Origin: Anarhynchus alexandrinus
Taxonomy: Eukaryota; Chordata; Aves; Charadriiformes; Charadriidae
Length of the DNA: 64,000 nt
Reading direction: 5' to 3'
Assembly (NCBI GenBank): GCA_008711295.1
Contig: VUYV01000158.1
Location: forward strand, 36,094-100,093
Shown here: positions 1 to 12,750 of the stretch, piece after piece
Layout of the letters: every line of letters begins with the position of its first letter
How positions within the stretch are numbered: the stretch's first letter is position 1
The notes under the pieces: generated by a model
Seen by the model: only the letters and a program-made list of their open reading frames with translations
What the model was told of the DNA's origin: nothing
Databases searched by the model: none
Made by a program: the position numbers and the translations under genes

Positions 1-143
1 CCTGCAAGCCCGAGCTGGGGCTGCCCTTCGCGGGCCACGACGCCGCCGGGCTGCCGGCGCCCGAGGCGGGCGCGGGGCCCGTCTCCTCGGCCGTGTCGGA
101 CGCCAGCACGGCCGTCTACTACTGCGGCTACCCCGACGTGTGA
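1..143 (+). CDS. SOX17: SOX17 C-terminus (last exon, 5' truncated by window)
   Basis: SOX17 is an SRY-related HMG-box transcription factor that acts in the nucleus to specify definitive endoderm and haemogenic/arterial endothelium, working with beta-catenin. Only the end of the C-terminal transactivation region is here: 46 whole codons (from position 3) and a TGA at 141-143; the HMG box lies outside the window. The final residues read [16 protein letters not shown], the strongly conserved SOX17 tail (mammalian proteins end YYCNYPDV, from memory). Base composition is very GC- and CpG-rich, as expected for the CpG island of this gene and unlike the AT-rich DNA after it. The identification rests on this tail and on RP1 lying downstream on the same strand, as in mammals. 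Confidence 0.93.
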   Translation, partial: CKPELGLPFAGHDAAGLPAPEAGAGPVSSAVSDASTAVYYCGYPDV

Positions 144-277
144 GGGACTGGCTCGGGGGCTCGCCACGGACTGGCAGGGGGGCGCCTGGCCCCGCTCCTA
201 TTTATGTAATTTATTTGGATTTCCTCGGGAGAGTTTCGTAAACCCCGTCCGGGCGGAAACATGCTCCTATCGTGCAG

Positions 278-283
278 ATTAAA
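278..283 (+). terminator. SOX17: Proximal poly(A) signal ATTAAA of SOX17
   Basis: ATTAAA is the commonest variant hexamer. It is followed within 30 nt by the GT-rich stretch at about 297-313, a suitable downstream element. Confidence 0.45.
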
Positions 284-462
284 AGCGTGGTTCAAACTGG
301 TTTTTGACTGGTGTGCCAGCATGTTTACATCTTTTTTACATCCATGCCCAAAATTATCGTTTTTCTTGAACATCAGCACCGTTACTTGTGTGCCCAGAGC
401 ACGTTTTTATTAACTGTTTTTTTACTATACTTTTATTTATCCTTTTTTTTGTACTTCAGGAA

Positions 463-468
463 AATAAA
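463..468 (+). terminator. SOX17: Distal poly(A) signal AATAAA of SOX17
   Basis: Canonical hexamer, followed by a T/G-rich run (TGTTTCTGTCATTGTTCTTG, 480-499) that fits a cleavage-stimulation element. Probably the main end of the transcript. Confidence 0.65.
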
Positions 469-2284
469 TTTGTGTACAGCTGTTTCTGTCATTGTTCTTG
501 GCCAGATGGCCATTTAGGGAGACTAATCTAGAGTTGAATCAGTCATGCCCTAAGGTGGAGTAAAGTGAATGCAGATACTGTGTGACACTTTCTTTCACCA
601 TGACAATGGCTCTAAAGCGGTCTCCAGAACCAAAGAAGTTGGTTCCCAGGTGTGGCTGTGTTCCTGTTACATAGCTGAATGGCTAGACCTGTGCTGCTGT
701 CCTTCTCTTGGAGTACAGAACACGTGACTGTATTTAACTGCAGGGGTTTTTTGTAGGTTTTTTTCTGGTTTGTAAGTGCCAAGTGGAATTTGCAATTTTT
801 AATAATGCATTGGGAAAAACCTCCTCCTGGAAGCTGTAGTCTTTATAACAAAAGAAGCTAGGTAAGTTTAAGATGATACTTTTAACGTGTGCCTGGAAGC
901 CTGTTGGATTTGGATACTTGTAGACGTGAAGGTGATTTTGTTTTACATAGTGATTTCTGTTTGAACCAAATGATTCACAAATAGCTTTGGTACTGTATTT
1001 ACAAGCTCTTCTACTTTCTGCCACCTGCCTTTAAGTAGGTTCATGCCATTTTGTGTCGTGGGGTTCAGGCTTATGATAGTAAGGAGAAAAAACAATGCAG
1101 CCCAAATGCCTGTCTCAATTGCTGTCAATCAACTGCCCCTATCGATTAGCCATTAAAACAGAAGGTTTTTTAGCAGTTGTACTGCTCTGTGACATTTCTG
1201 CTGGTGCAAGAGTGCAACTACAACTCATTCTCATCAACACTTCTGATGTCTCTCTTCTGTTTGGAAGACGCTGGCTGGGGTCAATCTACAATAACTGTAG
1301 TAGAGAATTTCAAATATTTTAGTTTGCAAATGACAGTTTGAAAATGATATTATAAATTTTGTTTGTATTGCTCTTTGTTTCCTTATATTGATTCATTACA
1401 GATTTCCTAAGACTCCTTTTTTCTGTAATAACAGTGCATTACAGACGCAGTATATAGCTGAACAATGTTATAAGATTGTAAAAAATCTTCCAGTAAAAGA
1501 AAAGTAAGTAAGGAAAGTAAGCTTCATTTAGGAAATCTCAAAGTAAGGTTAAAGAAAGGATTTCTAGAATTAAGGTTACCAGTGCAGCTCTAATTAACCT
1601 TTAGTAAGTAATGTTATGATATAGGCATTAATTGTGAATGATATACACATCTTCTATGGAACTCCAACCCAGTTAATCCGTATCTTACACAGAAATGTTA
1701 CATGATGATTGAAAACAAAATGCTCCATAATTCTAGCACTTACAGCACTTTTTCCTGTCGAAATTCCTGTCGAATTCCCCTTGTCTTCAGTTGGGGTCAG
1801 GAGATCTCAACACTTCTGCACATCATCCCAAATTGATTGCTTGGTGAAATGAGGGAGACTGGTGCGATGAAATCAACCTCAAAGGAAATCTGTTATTACA
1901 CAGAATTTTGTGACTGTAATATTTACAGGATGCAGCTCTCCATAGTATCATTAAATTGCCTTAACCCTGAGGTGACCATTTTCCTGCCGCATTTGATCTC
2001 TCCTCTTGCTGGTCCCTTCGTCACTGTCTGTCTGCCTTCTAATACCGATTTCTTCCTAGAACTTTGTCCATCATCTGCATGAAATGAAGCAGCAACGGAG
2101 GAATGCCTCATCAAATAACAGTATTTATCCTCTCTCGCTATATGAGCCTGTATTTTGAACTGCCACAAGGTGAAGACTGAGGGGGAAAAAACATTGTCAG
2201 TAGGTTTCTGAGTTTATGGTGTAGGACAACAAAATGATGCTGGTGCTGTGGAATAATTGGTTCAATTCCCATTTCTGGAATGAT

Positions 2285-2760
2285 AACTGTTACTTTTCCT
2301 CTGTCTTTTCTGTACCTTTCCTTTTGCTACAGTCTCCTTCTACTCTACTCTTTACCTAGTTTACATTCCTTTCGTTGCTCATGTTAGCGTTCTTCCTTTT
2401 CAATAACAGCCTAAACACTCCTACCTGGTTTTTATATCCTCTTTCCATTCTCAAAATACCAAGCTTTTTCCCCTTTTCTGAAATCTACCCATATTCTGTC
2501 CCTTTCTTTAATTGCTTGGCCTTTTTTTATACACCTTTTTCTTTGCTGTTCATAGTTCCCAATGCTCTTTATCCTTAACTATGCTCCTCAGTATCTCCTG
2601 ATTCTGTTCCTGTCCCAACCGTGCCCTCTTTCCTACTTTGTTGCAACCCCTCATCTTTCCTCTTCTTTTCTTTCTCCTCCCATTGTTGGTGCCTGCTTTT
2701 AGCCCATGAGGTTGCTCCGTCTTTATGAGCTGTTTCTCCTGCCTTCCTGCTTTACATTTC
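2285..2760. repeat. Pyrimidine-rich (C/T) strand-asymmetric tract
   Basis: For nearly 480 bp the plus strand is dominated by C and T with few purine runs (many CTTTTCC, TTCTTCC and CCTCTTT words), without a fixed repeat unit. The complementary strand is therefore purine-rich and gives a 100-codon lysine/arginine/glutamate-rich frame (2550-2852, minus) that is best explained by composition. It could be a decayed simple repeat or the pyrimidine-rich part of an old element. Confidence 0.6.
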
Positions 2761-5700
2761 ATGGTCCAGTGCTCCTCATCATGCTTTTTAGAGTTCATAG
2801 TTTGTTTTAGAGTTTCGATTGTAGAACTTGGGCAGCTTTTCACAGAGGCCAATGGTAGTCACACCACTGACACTGAGGCAATAGCTGTCCCAGGCTAAAT
2901 ATTAAAACTGTATTGCAAAAGGATCGCAGGATTGATTTAATATGGTTGAAAAAACATACTTTCTCTAGCCTTATTTTCAGAAACATCTGACAAGTTTTAG
3001 CTGTAACTTCTGTACTTTTCTGGAGCCAGCTGTCTGGGATGAAAAATTTGTGGTCCAAATGTGTCACTAAAGCTATAGAAAATGGACTTCAAGTTCTTGA
3101 AATGGAAAGTCTGAGATTACTTTAGTTGCAGTAATCTCTACCATGTTCAGCATCATCTATGTATAATACTCAGGCATTTGAGCTGTTTACCGGAGGTGAG
3201 CACTAATTTAGGAACAGGAACATAATTTAACATCTGTATTGGTTCAAGCATAAGACAAGTATTTTTCAAAAAATTCTATGTAGGGATAATCTAATTTGTC
3301 CTATATTCACAGGCTACACTGACCACTTTCTCAGTTTAGGTGTGTAGTGTGGTTAACAGCTTCCCTTGTGTGCTCTGGCTACCAAGCTGCTTTGGGTGGC
3401 TGCCTGGCTCCTTGTTGGGTGGCTGGGGCTTGCCTGTGCAGCGCCTGCTTTGACGCTAATGTCAAACTCTGGGTGGTGCAGACTGAAGTACGATTGATTC
3501 CTCACCCTGATCCATTGTTGGTTTCCTGGAGCTGCTGCATGAGGAGTTTATGGGCTGGTAAGTGTTGTACATATCAATCTCTGCTCCTTCTGGCTGTCCC
3601 AATCAACTCAGGTTATCAGAGCACATTTCTGGACCTCTTAAAGGGACTGTTTTCTTCTGCCATGATAAATCAAGGGTCATCATACATCCAAGGCCACTAG
3701 TATGGTAAACTGGAAATCGGGGTGTGGATGCTCTTATATATTTTAATTGTATATATCAAATAATTTTATTGGACTTTATTACTTATTTTATTTTTTTCCT
3801 TAGAGCTGTTCTACAGAGACCACGTTGCTTTGATTGTTTTCCATATTAATATAGTGACAGTGATATTGTTCCCTTTGCAGATATTCTTAAAACTATTGAT
3901 TTACTTATTGAAAATCTTAGTCTTTCTTAAATGAATATGGATTTTCAAGCAAGGAAAATATATTAAGTGTTTTAGCAGCCAATACATTTGTGGCTGTATG
4001 TGGAATGATTACTACATTAATGTAAATTGATATAAAGATTTTAAATTCTGGGTTACAGATTGCAGCATAAAGTGGAGAAGCCTAGGATAGTTAGTGGAGC
4101 AAAACCAATTTAACTATGATAGCATAGTCCAAAATAATGGCTAATTTATACTTCTTGTAAGGTAAATTATGAATAAGCACCTTGGCTTACCCCAATGATT
4201 TAAAAATGTATTTAATTAAATGGGTACATGGTTGTGTAGAGACAGGGGACTTCTGACTGGGTGTCTTACTGTCTATGGAAGACCCTGGAACTACATTGTA
4301 GCATACTCTCATTATTTCTTTTATCTTTTGTATTTTTTGAGATTGAATGTAGTTCCAAGGTGTCTGTCTTAGATTTAATTAAAGCATGGCTATAACTTAT
4401 ATGTATCTCTACAATTTGAAAGTGCCACAGCTTTTAGAATATTGATAAGTTTCAAACTTTTGAGAAAAAGAAACTGAAACACCCAGAGGTTATCGTATAT
4501 GTCCCCTGACATACATAAAACTGAAACACTAATAGTGATCTCATGAATCCTTTAGTAAAAAGAATCTCAAAATCAAGAGCACCAGGAAAAATACAGAACA
4601 TCTTAATGAACGTGTAGAAATGCCACTTGAGATATTAATAAATTTAAAACACTGATTGTCCTGAAACTTGATGCAGTCTCCAGGAATTTCACAATGAAAT
4701 GAATTTGAAGTTTCTGTTTCCAGTTGTTTTCAGAGAATTTCAGAACACTTGTTATAGAAATGTATTTCACCTGTAGCGAAATAGTAATGAGCAAAGTAAA
4801 AACGTCTCAACTGCTGAGGCTCTTTTGTTACAGATATCTCCTGTCATTATTATATAATTCATGTATATATCATAGCTGTACTGTGATACAAAAGAATTCC
4901 ATGTACCTGACATATTGAAAAATGCTGCAGTAAGGTTTTAGAAACCAAGTTCTTCATTAAAATCAGTTTTTACTGTGTAGTTGTTTAAAGTAGGATTCTA
5001 GCATCTTCTGCATTTTTAATAAGCAGCAGTTCAGCAAAAATCAATTTCCATCCTTTTCCTTATCAGACAGAAAACTCATTTCATGGAGTATTCTGTGGAG
5101 TTATCAGGGGAATATAGTTATTGTTCATATTGAGGGTGGCCACTCCATTTACCCGTACAGAATATATTTAGGTACCAGAGAGTCTTGGGTTCTTTCCAAG
5201 GCATTGTGGAATTACTTTATGGTGTCTGATTTACTTTAAAACTTCTTGTTATTGCCATTTAGAAACAAAATTTATCCTGCACACATCCTGTTTAAAACAA
5301 AAATTTGTCCCCTGTTGAACAAAGATAAAGAACATTAGAATATGTTTTTGTGGCTAAAGGTTGTGTTCAAATTAAATGGAAAGGTAAACCAATATTTGTG
5401 AATTCATGGACTTGGATTGATTGATACAATACAAATTCCGTTTCAAATGCACAGATTAGTATTACTTATTGGAGAACAGTCTAAGGTATAGTCACGTTAT
5501 GTAGTCTTCATTTTGTTTTATGCTTTGATTACTTTAATGAAAAGTATCACTTCTTTGAGTTACTGTGAGCTAGACTACATATATTTCCTTGATTGCATGC
5601 ATAGTCTTTCAAGATGTCAATATATGATCATTTTGCTCATTTAAAATCAACAGTGAAAACAGTGAGTGGTTTCCGTGAGCAAAGGGAAGCAGATTTGGCA

Positions 5701-6446
5701 TCAGAGGAATGCAATGCGTATCAATTTTTCATACTTTTGAATTGGGTATGATGTCTGAAAGTGTAATATTACAAAAATACTCACTAATATTGATGTAAGA
5801 ACCCCGATTCACAATGTCCTGGGCTTGATTTAAAAAGAATGGCCTTAATTCACCATTGATTTGGAATTACAGGTTAAACCTGTCGAGAGCTATTTAATGC
5901 ATGGAAAGCTCGCTAGAATTTGTCAAGATACAAGCACTATTGCTTCTATTCTCAGCTGAAATTTCCTATGTTATTTCACTACAAATATTCCGGGAAAGCA
6001 GAATGAGAAACCCACACGCAAAGCTGAGGTAAAAAAGAGAAGGTCTATTCTGTTCTTTCTGAATCGGTCAGGGCAATATCTCAGGGAATAACCCTCTGTT
6101 TTATACCTACTCATATATAGTCTGGAAATCCCCACAGGAGATGTGAAATGTAACAAGGCTGTTATTTTGTTGCCATAAATTGAAGTGCCTGAAAAAGATC
6201 TTCTACTCCCTTCAGCCTTTTCTTAGTGTCCCACAAGGAGTCTCAGAGAGACAGGTGTGTTTCATCCATGTGAGATGAGTCTGATTTCCAATTACAGCAC
6301 CTAAAACATTCCTTACTAACTTGCCAGGAAGCGTAGCATCACCTATACTCTATGTCATTAGTGTGGGGGATACCTACCTCAATCCAGATAGGTTCATTGT
6401 ACTGAGTGGGTTGGCATATTTATGTAAGTTAGCTTATGTAGTCACT

Positions 6447-6494
6447 TATAGTCTGTTCAGTATAGTCTGTTCTATAGTCATGTAAAGTCTGTTC
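6447..6494. repeat. 14-bp minisatellite, two exact-core copies plus one diverged
   Basis: TATAGTCTGTTC begins two adjacent 14-bp units (6447-6460 and 6461-6474). A diverged third copy ends in AAAGTCTGTTC at 6484-6494. It looks like small local slippage. Confidence 0.75.
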
Positions 6495-9400
6495 TGGTTG
6501 GAAGATGTAGAGAAACAGGCTTTGTCTTTCAAAACTCACGAAAATTTCATCCAGATGAATTTAATCTCAGGACAGACAATTTTTCAGCCTGTGACACTGT
6601 GAAAGACTTTCTTCAGAAATTTGAGAGCCTTGACAAGATGGAAAGTAAAAGATCTAACCAAAAATTTGCGTCTAGATCAAGCTCAGACCACCACTGCTAA
6701 AAGAGGAAAACACTCAGTTTGAAAACCCTGTGTCAGAGCTTTACCTTGAATGAGGAACCTGAGGTTGTAGTTCCACAAGCATTTTTCATGGTGACAAAAC
6801 CAATAACACTGATCCAAGTTAAATTATTAGGTTTTGGGTTTAGTTCAGTTTTACTCTGAGAGTGGTGTTCATGGAACTGTAGCTGGAGCAACTTGCCTGC
6901 TTTGAGTGCACATGAGCACAGGGAGCTTTGGTGGCTTGTGGTAGACATGCAAGTGCCTAATGCTCCAGGTGGCATCTGAGTAGCAGCTTTCAGCATGTCA
7001 GTGTGGACTAAACAGTCAGAGAAGGAGCTAAATGCCATTGAGGGTTTGGGCCTATGCAGCACTTCCCTCTGTTTATAATCCCAGTATAGCAAAACTGCAG
7101 CACTTTATAACTTCTTCTAGGGCGACAATTGTTACTAAGTTGGCTTCCAAGTTTGCTCCTCTTAAAAATGTAAAGCAGAGTTCACAACTTACCTATTGTA
7201 GCTTTTTCAAAACAAGAAAAAAGCAAATATGCACAATGGAGCCTGAATAACTGCTTTCCCTCACTAAGCTTCACGCTGGGAATGTAGTTAGGTTGATGGG
7301 AGCAGCCATGCTGCCTGTCTTCAGGGGAAGTCTCACCAGGGAACGTGGCCACTAGATGGCTGAGAAAGGATAAACAACACTTGATAACAATTTGTACTAG
7401 CATAATCTTCATTTCTATACATTATGAAAAAAATTGCGATGTGCTGTATGTAATCTACGTTTAGAACCAGAGAGCAAATCACTTGCTTGTATTTATAGAT
7501 AGTTCTCTAGTTCTAGCAGAATTTGAAAAATCCGATGTGACAGACAACTGAAACTCTTTTGGAGTAAATTGGACATGAATATTCTCGTGTTCCTAACAAC
7601 CTTAATGCTTCTGCCAGCCAGGATGAGCTATTTGGATTGACTCGGTATATGTAAAGTAGTTCATAATGACTACTTATTGCTATCAAAATATATGTCCTGT
7701 TAATAGTTCAGTCAATATGGGCTTACTGCTGTAGAGAAGCTGTCTGCTGCAGTAACACAACATAGCATGTTCAGGCTTGTTCTGTTGCATGACAACCTTG
7801 ATAAAATTGTGCTATTTCCTCTATTTGTGTAACAGTCCCTGGCTACAACACACATCCTTGGGCAAGAATTTTCATTTTACTGTTCCCAAATGGCCTTCAT
7901 ATTATTTGCTGTATGTGCATGACCTGGGTATTGCAGAAATAACTACACAAATCCTAAACTTTAGCAGGCTTTAGCTACCTGCCCTTCATAATCCAGAATA
8001 AATTTGTTTCATTTACTTCAGTTTGGATTTACGTAATACCATAGCTTTTCACTTTACACAGTGCTATAATACTACTGCTAAGAATTTATTTTACATAGGA
8101 AAAGTATTGGCTGCTTTTAGTCTCCTTTGGTTGTGATCTGCTGATGGCAAGTGTGGCTGGCAGTGCATCTAAGATTAGAATTTTCCCTCAAGTGAAATGT
8201 TCGATATTCCCATGATTCCTTCTGCAGTGTAACCTACAGTGTTCCCTACCTCTGCAGCCTGGCAACTAAGTGGTCTCCTCTTCCCCAGGAAAAGATTTGA
8301 TTCCTTCGCTGCTCTGTTTCCTGCATTGCTCACTTTTCCATTCAATATCTTCAGACAACGTTGCCAGTTGCTCTTGGTTGTGACAAGCAATCTGCCTTTC
8401 ATATTGGTTTTCAGCTATCACAACAAGATTATTACTCATCTCTGTAGCAGTGGTATAACTTTGTCTTTGAATTTACATCGGCAATAAGGCCATTGCATAT
8501 CCCTGAGTTTTGGAAAAGTTTGCAATTATTCTTGTGTGCTATCTTCTCATCTGCAGCCTGAGAAATATTCTCTCAAAGTCTTTAATGTATTCTTCATCAA
8601 TGGATTTTGTGACCCAAATACCTTCCAAATAATGCTGTACTTGCCTAAACTTCAGGGTCTGACGCCATTTGAGATGTCCTAGGGGTATTCAAGACAATAA
8701 CACAAGACTGGCAGGTATGACAAAGGACCTGTTGAAGACCTGTATCCTTGTGGAACAGCACCTTGGTTGAGAGCAGGGTCTTGGTTGGAATATGTGATTT
8801 GTCACACAGCATAAGTAGCTCCTTTTGGAGCTGAATTTATCATAGACCTGAAGTGTTCTTAAGTTGACACCTGGGAGTGACTCTCGGTGTCTAAGCTAGA
8901 TAAAAACCCATTTCTGATGCTACCTCTTCAGTTGTCTCAAGTGTTATGTGAAATTACTCCAGTTTGTAGATTGTCTGGAAATACTCCAAGCTTCCCTTTG
9001 TGCCAAGTGATGAATAACAATAACAGTGTTGTGACGTTCCATATAAACAAACCACATTAACTTGACTCTTCATACTTCCTAAATTAGAACTACAGCAATA
9101 TCCAGGAATTGCAGATATTTTCCAATATCTGTAGCCTCCATGAGTTCTCATGATTTACTTTAAAGCAAGAGAAACTAACTGATTTCCAAAGTTTACCTCC
9201 GTTATCCTTGATAACAGGAAGGTAAACAGTGTCAGTTTTAACTATGACTGTCACAGCTTGGAAAGCTCATTTGTCAAACAAGTTTTCCCTCCTCTCACAG
9301 CATGAGCAAGGAGACCATCCTCTGAAACACTGAGCTGTATTTATAGCATCTTAAATACAAAGCACTGAGGAAGGACAACTAATGGAAAAAATAACAGCAG

Positions 9401-11042
9401 TCAGGAACTGAGGGGAAAGATGATTCAAGTGGGAAGGTAATTGGCTTTTGTCTGTACTAGGCTTTTAAATCAATAGTTTTATATTGCTAGGTGTAGTAAA
9501 ATATTCAAAAGTGGTAATTATGTAATCTCCAATTTTCTAAAAATAATGATGTTGGGACTGCTGGAAACCAATGGTGGAAAACCTAAAAATCGGAGGTAAC
9601 TTAGTGACTGTAATCATAATGCTCTGTTTCACAATCCTGAGGAAGATTCCCTGGAATGAAAAAGGACAAACAGTATTTTTCTTAAGGAAAACCTCACCTG
9701 GATGGTTGTGAATCATTTGGCCTAACTTTGATAACCAGAAAGATATTAAAACAAACAATTAATACTGCATTACAAGTAGTGAGAAGATAAAGAAACTAAA
9801 AGAAAGCAAACAGACTTTTCAAGAACAAATTTTGTCCATTCAACATGATTTCCTGTGTCAGCAAAGTAAGTGGTTGAGTGTTCTAGGGAGAAGCAGTAGA
9901 TACGGTTTGATGGTAGTAGAACTTTTGATGTCGTTGTATGTTACTTTCTCTTAAATTGAGGAGATGTGGTCCAGATTAAATCACATTTAAGAATAGTTAC
10001 CAGTGCCTTCACTTATAAATTGAAAAGTTATTTTAGATGAATCCTTATACAGGTCCATTTCTTTATTTTGTACTTCTAATAATGAGTCAGATGAATATAG
10101 ACTATACTTAACAAAATTTCTGGATTTTATCAACCTGGGAAGGTCTGCAAGCTTTGTAAAGGATAAAACTAGTAGTTAATTATCCTGGTAATTTGGAGAA
10201 ATAGCCTGAGATCAACAAGAAGAAATTCAATTAAGAAAAGCACAATTAATAAATGTGCAAATATAAAGAAAAGAATAGCTGAATTTATGAACGCTGTTAA
10301 AAAAGAGAAGGTGGAGAATTGTAAGGCAACAGTGGCATGTGAACCAAGCCACTTATCTAACGGAATACTGGGGGTTATGGATGATTCAGTCAGAACAGTT
10401 TGAGCAGTTGCTGTTTCTTAGTGGGGAGTTACTGCACCTCAGCTGGGACGCGATAACTGACTGCAGTTACAGTCCTGGTCCCCTGCAGTGTAAAATAAAA
10501 TACATCACCTTAATCTCTTTCTTTTCTCATCACATTCCTAATGATCTGGATCAACAAAGCTGCTGTGCAAAAAAGCAGAGTTCATCTTGTCAAGCATGAA
10601 GAAGAACATGTGTGACACTCAACAGTTAATTATTTCACTATACGTAGTAGCTATGAGACCTCAAGTGAGTACTGCATCTATGTTTGCACACCACACTTGA
10701 AGAAAGATAGAGATAAGCGAGGGGTGGGGGCAGAGTTTTGAAAACATGATTTGTGAGTAGACCCTGAAGGCTCAATGTCTACCCACAAATGAAAGGACGG
10801 TGATCAGCTGTTCTCCTTGGCCAGAAGACAAAATGGTTTACCTCAATTTATTTCCCCCCAACATAAATAAAGTACCATTAAAAAGCACTTTATTAGTGTT
10901 TTCAATGCAAATGGAATTGTACTGGACATAAGCAATTGCTTTTGCAATATAAAATATGGTAAGTGTGAACAAACAACATTTCAGAGGTTGTCATAACGTG
11001 CATTTTGATATTCTCCTTTATCAACAAAACAGCATGAAGTTC

Positions 11043-11481
11043 TCAAAATGTGCTAACAAGATATGACAGTAGAGCTGCTCTCTCATTTCTTGAGTTGGAT
11101 CCCAGCAGTGAGGGAACAGTTAGCAGCAGACTGTGCAGGAAAAGAACAGAACGTGGTGCAGCACCTAAAGACCATAGGGAGTTCCTGTCGTTTGGCTCCT
11201 CACAGGCATTCCCCTCACCCAGCTGTACTGCATACAACTCCGCCACCTCCCTTTTCACTTCCTCCCAGATACTCAGCCCCCTCAGACATCTTCCATATTT
11301 CATCCATCAGTAACCTCACACAATAGTCCCCATCCTGAGAACATCTGTACAGGAGCAGGCACCTACCCCTGGCAGCAGTAGAGAATGTACTGTGTCGGTC
11401 ACATAGAATTTCACAGGGAGCACCACATGCCGCTGAATCACCATCATCTGCTCCTGCAACATGCACTCTGTATGACTCCAT
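11043..11481. other. Stop-poor block, unrecognised; possible decayed coding insert
   Basis: Four frames (two per strand) stay open for 86-88 codons across the same 0.44 kb, unusual beside the stop-dense flanks. GC content is higher than the surroundings. On the minus strand one frame contains the segment RHVVLPVKFYVTDTVHSLL and another MDEIWKMSEGAEYLGG; I recognise neither. There is no start context, splice signal or poly(A) signal that would support a live gene. It could be a remnant of a retrotransposed or retroviral coding segment, or simply a GC-rich patch. Confidence 0.3.
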
Positions 11482-11503
11482 TTTATAATAGTATTTTCAT
11501 TTT

Positions 11504-11543
11504 TATTAATATTTTTATATTAATATTTTCATATTAATATTTT
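11504..11543. repeat. Short AT-rich tandem repeat
   Basis: TATTAATATTTT occurs three times in about 40 bp with spacers of a few bases. It immediately follows the stop-poor block. Confidence 0.7.
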
Positions 11544-12154
11544 AATCAGTGTGAAGACTCACATCTTCAGGGCCATACCTTGTCCTTAGAGCATACCCAA
11601 ACTCACGAATCTCTGTAACACTTGGTCAGAAAGCTAGGGTCATCTACTGCATGGTTGTTTCTGCAAATTTAAAGTTAAATTTTTTCTAAAGCAAAGATCA
11701 AACTCTGAATTTACATTTGATCTTCTACAGCAAGTGGGAAATTGTCCAAACAAAATTGGCTTGGATTTTATATTTTAATCATATAATGTAACTAATTGTT
11801 TTAAGGTTATTGTCTGCATTGTGGTAGAGGACAACCAGAGGACGCTAGACACTGTATAATCAAACACAATATAAAGGTCCTCCCACCCCAGAAAGATTGC
11901 AGTTAAGAGACCAGACGTAACAGGTGACTGGAATAAGCCTGTAGATGAAAGTCAGAGGTTTTAGTGAAGGGAGAATAATACTCAGTTCATACCTAATTAA
12001 GAGGAGAATTTCCTGGAAAATTTATTGCATAATTATTTTCCATGATTTATTGCCTATTAAATGAAGTACTTGGTCCCTCTGTTAGCTGTCAGTCTCTTGT
12101 GGAGAGTTGCTTAATAGCAAAGTGTTAGCTGTTGAACAGAGAAGGGCATGTCCT

Positions 12155-12750
12155 TAGAATCATAGAATGTTAGAATCATAGAATCATTTAGGTTGGAAAA
12201 GACTTTTAAGATCCTCGTGTCTAACTGTAAACCTAACACTGCCAAGTCCACCACTAAACCATCTCCCCAAGTGCCACATCTTTTAAATAACCTCCAGGGA
12301 TGGTGATTCAACCACTTCCCTGGGCAGCCTGATCCAACGCTTGACAACCCTTTCGGTGAAGAAATCTTTCCTAATATCCAATCTAAACCTCCCTGGTGCA
12401 ATTTAAGGCCCTTTCCTCTCATCCTACTGCTTGTTACTTGGGAGAAGAGATCAACCCCCACCTCGCTACAACCTCCTTTAAGGTAGCTGTAGAGAGCAAT
12501 AAGGTCTCTCCTGAGCCTTCTTTTCTCCAGACTAAACAACCCCAGTTCCTTCAGCCACTCGTCACAAAACTTGTGCTCTAGACTCCTCACCAGCTTTGTT
12601 GCCCTTCCTTGGAAATGCTGCAGCACCTCTATGTCTTTCTTCTTGTGAGGGGCCCAAAACCGAACATGGTATTCAAGGTGTGACGTCACCAGTGCCAAGT
12701 ACAGGGTGATGATCACTTTCCTAGTCTTGCTGGCCACACTATTTCTTGAG
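12155..12750 (-). mobile_element. CR1 LINE 3' fragment (RT C-terminus and 3' UTR), minus strand
   Basis: CR1 is the dominant avian non-LTR retrotransposon. This copy is inserted antisense. Its 3' end is marked on the plus strand by the typical ATCATAGAATCAT repeats at 12168-12186 and the following TTAGGTTGGAAAAGAC. The minus-strand frame 12111-12737 gives the conserved carboxyl end of the CR1 reverse transcriptase ([10 protein letters not shown], then [20 protein letters not shown], then [19 protein letters not shown]). After that a one-base deletion shifts the frame in the QGGLDW region, so the reading frame is broken. The element is 5' truncated near 12750, as almost all CR1 copies are. It has no gene function here. 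Confidence 0.93.

Larger units (their letters stand above)
144..487 (+). other. SOX17: SOX17 3' UTR
   Basis: The 3' UTR follows directly after the stop codon. GC-rich DNA gives way to an AU-rich stretch near 198-222 containing TATTTA and ATTTATT, possible AU-rich instability elements. Two cleavage signals are present, a proximal ATTAAA and a distal canonical AATAAA, so short (about 160 nt) and longer (about 340 nt) 3' UTRs are both possible. The end point is estimated from the distal signal, not seen directly. Confidence 0.7.
488..12154. other. Intergenic DNA downstream of SOX17, no gene recognised
   Basis: AT-rich single-copy-looking DNA with stop codons in all frames. Reading frames here stay below about 120 codons, and none has recognisable domains or splice-flanked exon character. 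It contains the pyrimidine-rich tract at 2285-2760, the 14-bp tandem repeat at 6447-6494, the stop-poor block at 11043-11481 and a short AT repeat at 11504-11543. Long-range enhancers of SOX17 could lie here but cannot be identified from one sequence. Confidence 0.7.

Noticed and set aside
128..379. 83-codon minus-strand frame over the SOX17 tail
   Set aside because: Antisense shadow of SOX17 coding DNA and its 3' UTR.
2550..2852. 100-codon Lys/Arg/Glu-rich minus-strand frame
   Set aside because: Composition follows from the complementary pyrimidine tract; no conserved motif.
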